Assembly (NCBI RefSeq): GCF_015461835.1
Contig: NZ_JACOPX010000016.1
Coordinates: 1 to 64,000, forward strand
From: Pseudomonas neuropathica
GTDB lineage: Bacteria > Pseudomonadota > Gammaproteobacteria > Pseudomonadales > Pseudomonadaceae
DNA: 64,000 nt
Direction: 5' to 3'
Part shown: piece by piece, positions 1 to 6,589 of the stretch
Numbering within the stretch: position 1 is the first letter of the stretch
Layout of the letters: the number at the start of each line of letters is the position of its first letter
Made by a program: the position numbers and the translations under genes
Notes under the pieces: model-generated
What the model was told of the DNA's origin: nothing
What the model saw: only the letters and a program-made list of their open reading frames with translations
Databases searched by the model: none

Positions 1-2
1 TA

Positions 3-128
3 GGAGAGGCTCTGATTGGAGAGGACATCGCGCTGAAGGAAGTGGCTGATGACGCTTGGGAACTGTACCTTTGCAGCCACTGTTTAGGCAGGCTTGAAAG
101 CGGCGCCAAACGCGTTTCAAGCCTGTAG
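3..128 (+). CDS. IS481-like transposase, C-terminal end only (partial)
   Basis: An open frame runs in from the left edge and stops at a TAG at 126-128, giving 41 residues. They include GEALIGEDIALKEV and DAWELYLCSHCLGRL, which resemble the beta-rich C-terminal tail after the DDE integrase core of IS481-type transposases as I remember them. The catalytic core lies outside the window, so activity cannot be judged. The call is supported by the repeat-bearing element end directly downstream (132-181). Family assignment is from memory of the tail motif; a related IS family is possible. Confidence 0.55.
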   Translation, partial: GEALIGEDIALKEVADDAWELYLCSHCLGRLESGAKRVSSL

Positions 129-181
129 AGGTGTAAACGATGTCCCCGGTCTAATTTGTAAAGGATGTACCGGTCTCTACA
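3..181 (+). mobile_element. Right end of an insertion sequence (IS481-like)
   Basis: Downstream of the transposase tail are two near-identical direct repeats, 132-152 and 157-176, of the form TGTAAA-(c/g)-GATGT-(cc/a)-CCGGTCT, spaced 25 bases start to start. The sequence ends in TCTCTACA at 181, so an element read inward from this end begins TGTAGAGACCGG. Repeated transposase-binding sites at a terminus fit an IS end. The left end and any target duplication are outside the window. The element ends 23 bases before the stop codon of the convergent chemoreceptor gene. Confidence 0.5.
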
Positions 182-204
182 GTGAGGGGGTAAAGCCCTT
201 GATC

Positions 205-2097
205 TTAAATGCGGAAACTACCCACCAACTGCTTCAACCGCGCCGCCTGCTGCTCAAGATCCGAGCACGCCCGCAACGTCGCCTGCAAGTTCTCCACACC
301 TTCCTGATTCAGCGTGTTGATCTCGTTGATATCGACATTGATCGACTCGACCACCGCCGTCTGCTCTTCAGTCGCGGTGGCCACCGACTGGTTCATGCCG
401 TCGATTTCGCCGATACGCTGAGTCACGCTGCCCAGACGTTCGCCGGCCTGGTTGGCGATGCCGACACTGCTTTCACTCTCACGCTGGCTCTCGGTCATGA
501 TGCTGACCGCCTGACGCGCGCCGACCTGCAGCTCTTCGATCATCTTTTGCACTTGCTGCGCCGAATCCTGGGTGCGGTGCGCGAGGTTGCGCACTTCATC
601 TGCGACCACGGCGAAACCACGCCCGGCTTCACCGGCACGCGCTGCTTCGATCGCCGCGTTGAGCGCGAGCAGGTTGGTCTGCTGGGAAATGCTGGTGATC
701 ACTTCGAGAATCTGACCGATGTTCACCGTGTTGCTGTTCAGGGTTTCGATGTTGCCGCAGGAATCGCTGATCTTCGCCGACAGCTGTTGCATGGCCTGGA
801 TGGTTTTATCCACAACCTGCTGACCGTCGACCGCGAGGCTGCGGGCATCGCTGGAGTGCTGCGAGGCGAGGGCGGCGTTCTGGGCGATTTCCTGCGCGGC
901 GGCGCCGAGTTGGTTGATCGCGGCGGCGACGCTGTTGGTACGGCTGGACTGCTGATCGGAGTTGTACATCGACGAGTTCGACGCCGCGACTACGCGCAGG
1001 GCGACTTCGTTGACCTGGCCGGTGGCCGAAGACACTTCACGGATCGAGGTGTGAATGCGCTCGACGAAACGGTTGAACGAGGTGCCTAGCGCGCCGAATT
1101 CGTCGTTGCCGTGGATCACCAGGCGTTTGGTCAGGTCGCCTTCACCTTCGGCGATGTCGTGCATCGCGCGGCCCATGGTCAGCAACGGTTGCATCAGCAC
1201 GCGAATGAGCATGCCAAGCAGGGCGATGATGATCACCACGGCAATAACCATGGCGATCAGCGCCGAGGTGCGGAATTCGCTGAGCATCGCGAACGCGGTG
1301 TCCTTGTCCAGCACCAGCGCCACGTACCAGTCGGCCGATGGCACGCCGTTGATGTGGGTGAAGGAGATCAGTTGGGTCTTGCCGTCGAACTCGACTTCTT
1401 TCAGACCCGGGCTGACTTTCGGCGCACCATTGGGATAGGCCTCGGCAAGGGTCTTGAGTACCAGTTTGCTGTCCGGGTGGATCAGGATCTTGCCGTCGGC
1501 ACTGACGATGAATGCGTGACCGTGGCCACCGAAGTTCAGCGAGTTGATGATTGCGCTGACGCTGGTCAGGTCGATGTCGGCACCGGCGACGCCGAGCATC
1601 TGCCCCTGGCGCTGAACAGGTGTTGCGACAGTGATCACCAGTTTGCCCGAGGACGCGGCGATGTACGGTTCGGTGACGATGGTCTGTTGTGCGCTGTTTG
1701 CCGCTTTGTACCAGCCACGTGCACGCGGATCGTAATCCGGCGCGCGATTGCCGGCCGGCACCGAGAACATCACGCCGTCAGCGCCGCCGAAATAGCTGAG
1801 CTGGAAATTGCCGGTGTAGGCGGGCAGGTCGATGATGCGTTTCAGGCTGGCGGGGGCATTACCGTCGACGGCGACTTGCTGCGACAGCGATTGCAGCAAC
1901 TGAATGCGGCTTTCCAGCCAGGTCTGGATGTTGCTGGTCGTCAGGCTGCCCAGCTCCTGCATCGAGGCTTCGGTGCTGCTGTTCAAGGCTTCGCGCTGTC
2001 GATAGTCGTTGAAGAAAATGAAACAGGCGAACGCAACGGCCACCACGAGGGCGGCAGCCAGCAAGATCTTGTGGCTGAATTTCATGTTTCTGGTCAT
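205..2097 (-). CDS. Methyl-accepting chemotaxis protein, dCache amino-acid-type sensor
   Basis: Transmembrane chemoreceptor that senses a small ligand in the periplasm and controls CheA. With the ATG at 2097 (MTRNMKFSHK) it has 630 residues: a first membrane helix at about 9-28, a periplasmic dCache domain to about 280, a second helix (ALIAMVIAVVIIIALLGM), HAMP, and the cytoplasmic signalling hairpin with NAAIEAARAGE and VVADEVRNLA. The periplasmic part has Y122, R127, W129, Y130, Y145 and D174 in the YxxxxRxWY...Y...D pattern of amino-acid-binding dCache domains (PctA/B/C type). The frame extends upstream to a TTG at 2193, but that adds 32 residues before the membrane helix and is less likely. 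Ligand is inferred to be amino acids. Confidence 0.9.
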   Translation of the reverse strand: MTRNMKFSHKILLAAALVVAVAFACFIFFNDYRQREALNSSTEASMQELGSLTTSNIQTWLESRIQLLQSLSQQVAVDGNAPASLKRIIDLPAYTGNFQLSYFGGADGVMFSVPAGNRAPDYDPRARGWYKAANSAQQTIVTEPYIAASSGKLVITVATPVQRQGQMLGVAGADIDLTSVSAIINSLNFGGHGHAFIVSADGKILIHPDSKLVLKTLAEAYPNGAPKVSPGLKEVEFDGKTQLISFTHINGVPSADWYVALVLDKDTAFAMLSEFRTSALIAMVIAVVIIIALLGMLIRVLMQPLLTMGRAMHDIAEGEGDLTKRLVIHGNDEFGALGTSFNRFVERIHTSIREVSSATGQVNEVALRVVAASNSSMYNSDQQSSRTNSVAAAINQLGAAAQEIAQNAALASQHSSDARSLAVDGQQVVDKTIQAMQQLSAKISDSCGNIETLNSNTVNIGQILEVITSISQQTNLLALNAAIEAARAGEAGRGFAVVADEVRNLAHRTQDSAQQVQKMIEELQVGARQAVSIMTESQRESESSVGIANQAGERLGSVTQRIGEIDGMNQSVATATEEQTAVVESINVDINEINTLNQEGVENLQATLRACSDLEQQAARLKQLVGSFRI

Positions 2098-2378
2098 CGA
2101 ATGAACTACCGCGAAGGGACTGGTCAAGAAAGGGCGGCAATTTGCCACACTTGGGGGCTTTGCGCTGCTTTTATGTCGACCGCGTTGCGCCAAAGATTAG
2201 GCGTCTCTGGCGAAAGGCGACGAAATGCTCGATAGCCCTACAAAGTGTCTGATTTATCGGCAAATGCCAGACGGGCGGCCTGATAAATAGCCGTTCGGCC
2301 ACGGAACCAGATGAGGGTTTTCTCTTCTAAGCTTCTGGTTGGCACCATGCCATCCCCCCTCGTTCCAGGAGTTACACC

Positions 2379-2633
2379 ATGTCGCTGCGATCTCTCGCCC
2401 TTCTGTCGTTTTGCGTGCTGTTGGCCGCATGCAGCAAGGTCAATCAGGAAAACTATTCGAAGCTCTCGGCCGGTATGGCCAAGGCCGAAGTCGAGACTTT
2501 GCTCGGCAAGCCCACCGATTGCTCGGGCGCGCTCGGCATGTCCAGTTGCACTTGGGGCGACAAGAACAGCTTTATCAGCGTGCAGTACGCCGGTGACAAA
2601 GTGCTGATGTTTTCCGGCCAAGGCCTGAAGTAA
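2379..2633 (+). CDS. Small BamE/OmlA-like lipoprotein
   Basis: 84-residue protein with a lipoprotein signal peptide and lipobox LAAC (Cys about 18), so probably anchored to the inner leaflet of the outer membrane. The mature part has NYSKLSAGMAKAEVETLLG followed by GxPTDC and a Cys-Thr-Trp-Gly-Asp strand. This alpha-alpha-beta-beta pattern with a 'G-M-x-x-x-x-V-x-x-L-L-G-x-P' turn is typical of the SmpA/OmlA/BamE fold and DUF3862-like proteins. Two further cysteines (CSGALGMSSC) could form a disulphide. It lies 30 bases before the lipocalin gene on the same strand, so co-transcription is likely. Function is not known from sequence. Confidence 0.75.
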   Translation: MSLRSLALLSFCVLLAACSKVNQENYSKLSAGMAKAEVETLLGKPTDCSGALGMSSCTWGDKNSFISVQYAGDKVLMFSGQGLK

Positions 2634-2663
2634 ACCGGGGCTTCGCGCCCACGGAGAAGAAAA

Positions 2664-3233
2664 ATGAAGCGGTTATTGCTGATCCTTTTTGCCGGCCTGG
2701 TACTGGCCGGCTGCGCCACTTCCGGCGTCGACCCGTTGGCGCCGAAAACCGTCAACAGCGTCAATCTCAAGCGCTATCAAGGCACCTGGTACGAGCTGGC
2801 GCGCTTGCCGATGTACTTCCAGCGCAATTGCGCACAGTCCGAAGCCCATTACACCCTCAAGCCTGACGGCAATGTCGCGGTGCTCAATCGCTGCCTGACC
2901 CCGGACTGGCAGTGGGAAGAGGCCAAGGGCACGGCTTATCCACAGGTGCCGGGCAAGACCGACAAACTGTGGGTCGAATTTGATACCTGGTTCTCGCGTC
3001 TGATTCCGGGTGTGGCGAAAGGTGAATACTGGGTGTTGTACGTCAGCGATGACTACAAGACCGCCATCGTCGGCGACCCGAGTCGCAAGTACATGTGGTT
3101 GCTGTCGCGCACACCGACCGTCAATGGTGTTGTGCGTGAGGAGTTGCTGAGCAAGGCACGTCAGCAGGGCTATGACACGACGCGATTGATCTGGCGCGCG
3201 TCGGATCGGCAGATGGCCAAGACTTCGAACTGA
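2664..3233 (+). CDS. blc: Outer-membrane lipocalin (Blc-like)
   Basis: 189-residue bacterial lipocalin with a lipoprotein signal peptide ending in the lipobox LAGC (Cys16). The first lipocalin signature is clear: NLKRYQGTWYELARLP, with the conserved Gly-x-Trp. Further strands carry KGTAYPQVPG, LWVEFDT and YWVLYVSDDYKTAIVGDPS. Such proteins form an eight-stranded barrel on the outer membrane and bind lysophospholipids or fatty acids, as known for E. coli Blc. A ribosome site (GGAGAAG) precedes the ATG. It follows the small lipoprotein gene and ends at a REP doublet shared with the convergent hutF. Confidence 0.9.
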   Translation: MKRLLLILFAGLVLAGCATSGVDPLAPKTVNSVNLKRYQGTWYELARLPMYFQRNCAQSEAHYTLKPDGNVAVLNRCLTPDWQWEEAKGTAYPQVPGKTDKLWVEFDTWFSRLIPGVAKGEYWVLYVSDDYKTAIVGDPSRKYMWLLSRTPTVNGVVREELLSKARQQGYDTTRLIWRASDRQMAKTSN

Positions 3234-3251
3234 AGAACACCACAAACCCCC

Positions 3252-3339
3252 TGTAGGAGTGAGCCTGCTCGCGATAGCGGTGTGTCAGCCATGAATATGT
3301 GACTGATACACCGCTATCGCGAGCAGGCTCACTCCTACA
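3252..3339. repeat. REP doublet, type A
   Basis: Two 32-base arms (3252-3283 and 3308-3339) are perfect inverted copies built on GTAGGAGTGAGCCTGCTCGC and continuing into GATAGCGGTGT. It lies between the convergent lipocalin and hutF genes and could end transcription from both sides or stabilise mRNA ends. Confidence 0.9.
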
Positions 3340-3353
3340 TTGGGTTATGTGTG

Positions 3354-4718
3354 TCAGCCTAAAAGGTCACGCAGGACCTGGGTGAAGGCGCGTGCACTGT
3401 CTTCTTCGCCAGCATGCCGGCCATCACGCACAACCCATTGGCCATTGACGAGCACATCGCGCACCTGACGATCGCCCCCGGCAAACAACCAGCGATTCAA
3501 AATCCCGTCACCTGTGGCGGTCGCCAGATACGGATCGTTGCCATCGAGCACAATCCAGTCCGCACGCTTGCCCACTTCCAGCGCACCGATCGGCTGCCCC
3601 AACGCTTGCGCGCCGCCTTCCAGCGCCGCGTCATACAGCGTGCGCCCGACCATCGGTTGATCCGCGCTATACAAGCGATTGCGCCGCTGATCGCGCAGGC
3701 GCTGGCCGTATTCCAGCCAACGCAATTCTTCGACCACGCTCAGTGACACATGGCTGTCGGAACCGATGCCCATGCGTCCGCCCTGCGCGAGGAAGTCCAC
3801 CGCCGGGAAAATCCCGTCGCCCAGATTAGCCTCCGTGGTCAGGCACAGGCCGGCAATGGCGCGACTCTTGGCCATCAGCGTGACTTCTTCCGGATTGGCG
3901 TGAGTCGCGTGGACCAGGCACCAGCGCTGATCGACTTGGGTATTTTCGTAGAGCCATTGCAAAGGGCGACGACCGCTCCAGCTCAGGCAATCGTCGACTT
4001 CTTTTTGCTGCTCGGCGATGTGGATGTGCACCGGGCATTGCTTGTCGCTTGCCGCCAATACTTCACTGATTTGTTGCGGCGTGACCGCACGCAACGAGTG
4101 GAAGCACAACCCCAGCGATTGCGCCTTTTGTTGCGCCAGTAACGGCTGTAAGCGCGATTGCAGGTTCAGGTAATTTTCAGTGCTGTTGATGAAGCGGCGT
4201 TGGCCGTCATTCGGCGTCTGGCCGCCGAAACCAGAGTGGCTGTAGAGCACCGGCAACAGGGTCAGACCGATGCCGCTTTCACTCGCAGCCTGGCTGATGC
4301 GCAAGGCCAGTTCAGCCGGATCGGCGTAAGGCTGACCATTGCTGTCGTGGTGCACGTAGTGAAATTCAGCGACGGAGGTATAACCGGCCTTGAGCATTTC
4401 GATGTACAGCTGACGGGCAATCACGCCGAGTTGATCCGGGCTGATTTTTCCGACGAGCCGATACATCAGATCGCGCCACGTCCAGAAACTGTCATTCGGA
4501 TTACCGGCCACTTCAGCCAGACCCGCCATCGCCCGCTGGAAGGCGTGGGAGTGCAGATTCGGCATGCCCGGCAGCAGCGGGCCGCTCAGCCGTTCGGCGC
4601 CGTCTGCGGTGGAATCGGCCTGAATCTGGGTCAGCAGGCCATCGGCGCTGACCTCAAGACGTACATTGTTGGCCCATCCGTTAGGCAGCAGCGCGCGTTC
4701 AGCAAAGAAGGCGGACAT
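3354..4718 (-). CDS. hutF: Formimidoylglutamate deiminase HutF
   Basis: 454-residue amidohydrolase that removes ammonia from N-formimino-L-glutamate to give N-formyl-L-glutamate, the fourth step of the five-step histidine route. The metal-site motifs of the superfamily are in order: PNLHSHAF (HxH, about 55-60), VHIHIAEQQKEV, LVHATH and GIGSDSHVS (Asp). Length and end-to-end similarity fit HutF. It is transcribed away from hutC, with the HutC-type operator at 4744-4761 between them, so repression of both units by HutC is expected. With hutG present, the pathway ends in formate and glutamate rather than formamide. Confidence 0.95.
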   Translation of the reverse strand: MSAFFAERALLPNGWANNVRLEVSADGLLTQIQADSTADGAERLSGPLLPGMPNLHSHAFQRAMAGLAEVAGNPNDSFWTWRDLMYRLVGKISPDQLGVIARQLYIEMLKAGYTSVAEFHYVHHDSNGQPYADPAELALRISQAASESGIGLTLLPVLYSHSGFGGQTPNDGQRRFINSTENYLNLQSRLQPLLAQQKAQSLGLCFHSLRAVTPQQISEVLAASDKQCPVHIHIAEQQKEVDDCLSWSGRRPLQWLYENTQVDQRWCLVHATHANPEEVTLMAKSRAIAGLCLTTEANLGDGIFPAVDFLAQGGRMGIGSDSHVSLSVVEELRWLEYGQRLRDQRRNRLYSADQPMVGRTLYDAALEGGAQALGQPIGALEVGKRADWIVLDGNDPYLATATGDGILNRWLFAGGDRQVRDVLVNGQWVVRDGRHAGEEDSARAFTQVLRDLLG

Positions 4719-4743
4719 GGTTCAGCACCCCATCGTGTGTTAT

Positions 4744-4761
4744 TTGTATATACATATACAG
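4744..4761. promoter_or_regulatory. HutC-type operator between hutF and hutC
   Basis: The stretch TTGTATATACATATACAG contains the palindrome TGTATATACA (4745-4754) overlapping a second partial copy. It matches the TGTA-N2-TACA core also seen at the hutU promoter (6444-6457). GntR/HutC-family repressors bind such sites. It lies 26 bases upstream of the hutF start codon and 64 bases upstream of the hutC start, so it can control both directions. On the minus strand TTTACC-N17-TATATG is a possible sigma-70 promoter for hutF, with its -10 inside the operator. Confidence 0.65.
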
Positions 4762-4824
4762 ACGTTTGCCTGCCCGGTAAACTCCGGCAAGCTAGCCACT
4801 TTCACCAATGAACAGGGATCAACC

Positions 4825-5574
4825 GTGCCGACTCCGCCTCCAGTCTCCCCGTTGGCCGCGAACATGGGCGACAGTCCGGCGCCCTTGTACGCCCGCGTCA
4901 AACAGATGATCACCCAGCAGATCGACAGCGGAAACTGGCCGCCGCACTACCGCGTGCCGTCCGAAAGCGAGCTGGTCAATCAGCTCGGTTTCAGCCGCAT
5001 GACCATCAACCGCGCCCTGCGCGAGATGACTGCTGATGGTCTGTTGGTGCGCATGCAAGGCGTCGGCACCTTTGTCGCCGAACCGAAGAGCCAGTCCGCG
5101 CTGTTCGAAGTGCACAACATCGCCGACGAAATCGCCTCCCGTGGCCATCGCCACACCTGCCAGGTCATCACTCTTGAAGAAGAGGCTGCCGGTTCCGAGC
5201 GCGCGCTGGCGCTGGACATGCGTGAAGGGCAGAAGGTATTCCACTCGCTGATCGTGCATTACGAAAATGATATTCCGGTGCAAATCGAAGACCGTTTCGT
5301 CAACGCACTGGTCGCGCCGGAATACCTCAAGCAGGATTTCACTCTGCAGACGCCTTACGCGTATCTCAATCAGGTGGCTCCGCTGACTGAGGGCGAGCAC
5401 GTGGTTGAAGCGATTCTGGCCGAGCCCTCCGAGTGCAAGTTGCTGCAGATTGAAAAGGGCGAGCCGTGCTTGCTGATTCGTCGTCGCACGTGGTCGGGAC
5501 GCCAGCCGGTTACCGCTGCTCGACTGATTCACCCAGGTTCCCGTCATCGTCTGGAAGGACGCTTTCATAAATGA
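4825..5574 (+). CDS. hutC: Histidine utilisation repressor HutC (GntR family)
   Basis: 249-residue transcriptional repressor. The N-terminal winged helix (about 15-80: PLYARVKQMITQQIDSGNW, VPSESELVNQLGFSRMTINR, GLLVRMQGVGTFV) is typical of GntR; the rest is the UTRA effector domain of the HutC subfamily (ENDIPVQIEDRFVN, EPCLLIRRRTW). In Pseudomonas the known inducer is urocanate. The GTG at 4825 is chosen because AGGG (4813-4816) precedes it and the helix-turn-helix follows at the usual distance; the frame is open further upstream but through the operator region. The stop overlaps the hutD start by four bases (ATGA), so the two are co-translated. Confidence 0.93.
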   Translation: MPTPPPVSPLAANMGDSPAPLYARVKQMITQQIDSGNWPPHYRVPSESELVNQLGFSRMTINRALREMTADGLLVRMQGVGTFVAEPKSQSALFEVHNIADEIASRGHRHTCQVITLEEEAAGSERALALDMREGQKVFHSLIVHYENDIPVQIEDRFVNALVAPEYLKQDFTLQTPYAYLNQVAPLTEGEHVVEAILAEPSECKLLQIEKGEPCLLIRRRTWSGRQPVTAARLIHPGSRHRLEGRFHK

Positions 5575-6140
5575 CTCAAGTGAAGGTTTTACGCGCCGAA
5601 GGCTACCCGCGCATGCCGTGGAAAAACGGTGGCGGCAGCACTGAAGAAATCACCCGTGACGCGGGTGCCGGTCTGGACGGTTTTGGCTGGCGCCTGTCGA
5701 TTGCCGACATCGCTGAGTCGGGCGGTTTTTCGACGTTCGCCGGTTACCAGCGGGTGATCACCGTGTTGCAGGGTGACGGCATGACCTTGTGCGTTGACGG
5801 CGACGATACGCGGCCGCTGTTACCGCTCGACCCGTTTGCTTTTAGTGGTGAGAGCCAGGTGTCGTGCACGCTGCTCGGTGGCGCGATTCGCGACTTCAAT
5901 CTGATCTACGCGCCACAGCGTTACAGCGCGCGCTTGCAGTGGCTGAATGGCGAGCAGCGCTTCTTCAGCTCGGCGGGGACGGTATTGGTGTTCAGTGTCA
6001 GTGAGCTGTTGGACGTTCAGGTCGGTGACACTGCATCGCAACTCGGTCGCCATGATTGCCTGCAGTTGGACGGTAACGCCGGGTTGGTCGAAGTCTCCGT
6101 CAATGCGGGTTGCTGCGTCATTGAACTGACTGCACGCTGA
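5571..6140 (+). CDS. hutD: HutD family protein
   Basis: 189-residue cupin-fold protein with the start typical of HutD: VLRAEGYPRMPWKNGGGSTEEI. It shares an ATGA overlap with hutC, which fits the hutCD unit described in P. fluorescens. Published genetics in SBW25 (Zhang and Rainey) suggests HutD limits the upper level of hut expression and acts independently of HutC; its biochemical activity is unsettled, perhaps binding formylglutamate or urocanate. No signal peptide or membrane segment is seen, so it is cytoplasmic. A type C REP doublet follows within 15 bases. Confidence 0.9.
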   Translation: MTQVKVLRAEGYPRMPWKNGGGSTEEITRDAGAGLDGFGWRLSIADIAESGGFSTFAGYQRVITVLQGDGMTLCVDGDDTRPLLPLDPFAFSGESQVSCTLLGGAIRDFNLIYAPQRYSARLQWLNGEQRFFSSAGTVLVFSVSELLDVQVGDTASQLGRHDCLQLDGNAGLVEVSVNAGCCVIELTAR

Positions 6141-6152
6141 TTCCGAAATCTT

Positions 6153-6231
6153 AAAAGATCGCAGCCTTCGGCAGCTCCTACAGGGTGTACATCAAACCCA
6201 ATGTAGGAGCTGCCGAAGGCTGCGATCTTTT
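6153..6231. repeat. REP doublet, type C
   Basis: Inverted arms 6153-6182 and 6202-6231 carry AAAAGATCGCAGCCTTCGGC and its complement, i.e. the GTAGGAGCTGCCGAAGGCTG type. It sits just after hutD and may end the hutCD transcript. Confidence 0.9.
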
Positions 6232-6264
6232 GCTTTTGGGGTGTTCCCAACCCACGCACCAACT

Positions 6265-6310
6265 TGTTACCGAACGCCCCAGCGTGGCGCAAAATCACGC
6301 TCTCGTAACA
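6265..6310. promoter_or_regulatory. Inverted TGTTAC/GTAACA pair, candidate CbrB activator site
   Basis: TGTTAC (6265-6270) and GTAACA (6305-6310) form an inverted pair 34 bases apart, centred about 160 bases upstream of the inferred sigma-54 start site, a normal place for an enhancer. From memory, CbrB sites at crcZ use TGTTAC-N14-GTAACA; here the gap is two helical turns longer. CbrB is known to be needed for hut expression in P. fluorescens. The assignment is inference. Confidence 0.35.
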
Positions 6311-6422
6311 ATCCCCCAACTCCCCAGAATACGCCCGCAAAAAATTTCATCCACGCCAGAACCCTCGATTCAGGCGCCCTCCAGCCCTGTCCGCAATTTT
6401 TCTTGAACGACCCTCCAACAAG

Positions 6423-6440
6423 TTGGCCGCTTGATTGCAT
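6423..6440 (+). promoter_or_regulatory. Sigma-54 promoter of the hutU operon
   Basis: TTGGCCGCTTGATTGCAT has GG (6425-6426) and GC (6437-6438) separated by exactly 10 bases, as required for -24/-12 elements, with the TTGGC and TTGCA boxes intact. The predicted start is about 6450. Sigma-54 control of hutU-hutG has been shown in P. fluorescens SBW25, so the match is expected. Confidence 0.8.
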
Positions 6441-6443
6441 ATG

Positions 6444-6457
6444 CTTGTATGTACAAG
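6444..6457. promoter_or_regulatory. HutC-type operator over the hutU start site
   Basis: CTTGTATGTACAAG is a perfect palindrome around a central TG and contains the TGTA-N2-TACA core. It begins five bases after the -12 GC of the sigma-54 promoter and covers the predicted transcription start (about 6450), so bound HutC would block open-complex formation or escape. Confidence 0.75.
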
Positions 6458-6589
6458 TAAAGACGTATGCGTATGAGTTGTTCGAGACTCTCCGCAGCGT
6501 CCACTGATTCGCTTGTCGCGCATTGATGCACGCAGGCTGCTTGCCCACTGCCAGGGTTGGTTTGAATTGATCGCTGAGGAGTCTTTTTC

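Larger units (their letters stand above)
6141..6589. other. hutD-hutU intergenic regulatory region
   Basis: 449 bases without a gene. It holds a REP doublet (6153-6231), a TGTTAC/GTAACA half-site pair (6265-6310), a sigma-54 promoter (6423-6440), a HutC-type palindrome over the expected start site (6444-6457), and a leader of about 140 bases to the hutU GTG. The ribosome site is GAGGAG about 9 bases before the start. Confidence 0.7.

Noticed and set aside
1111..2235. A 374-residue plus-strand frame opposite the chemoreceptor
   Set aside because: Composition is that of an antisense shadow; no motif or ribosome site.
3252..3339. Perfect inverted repeats considered as IS ends or attachment sites
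   Set aside because: The same arms recur many times between unrelated genes without coding sequence or target duplications, which is the REP pattern.
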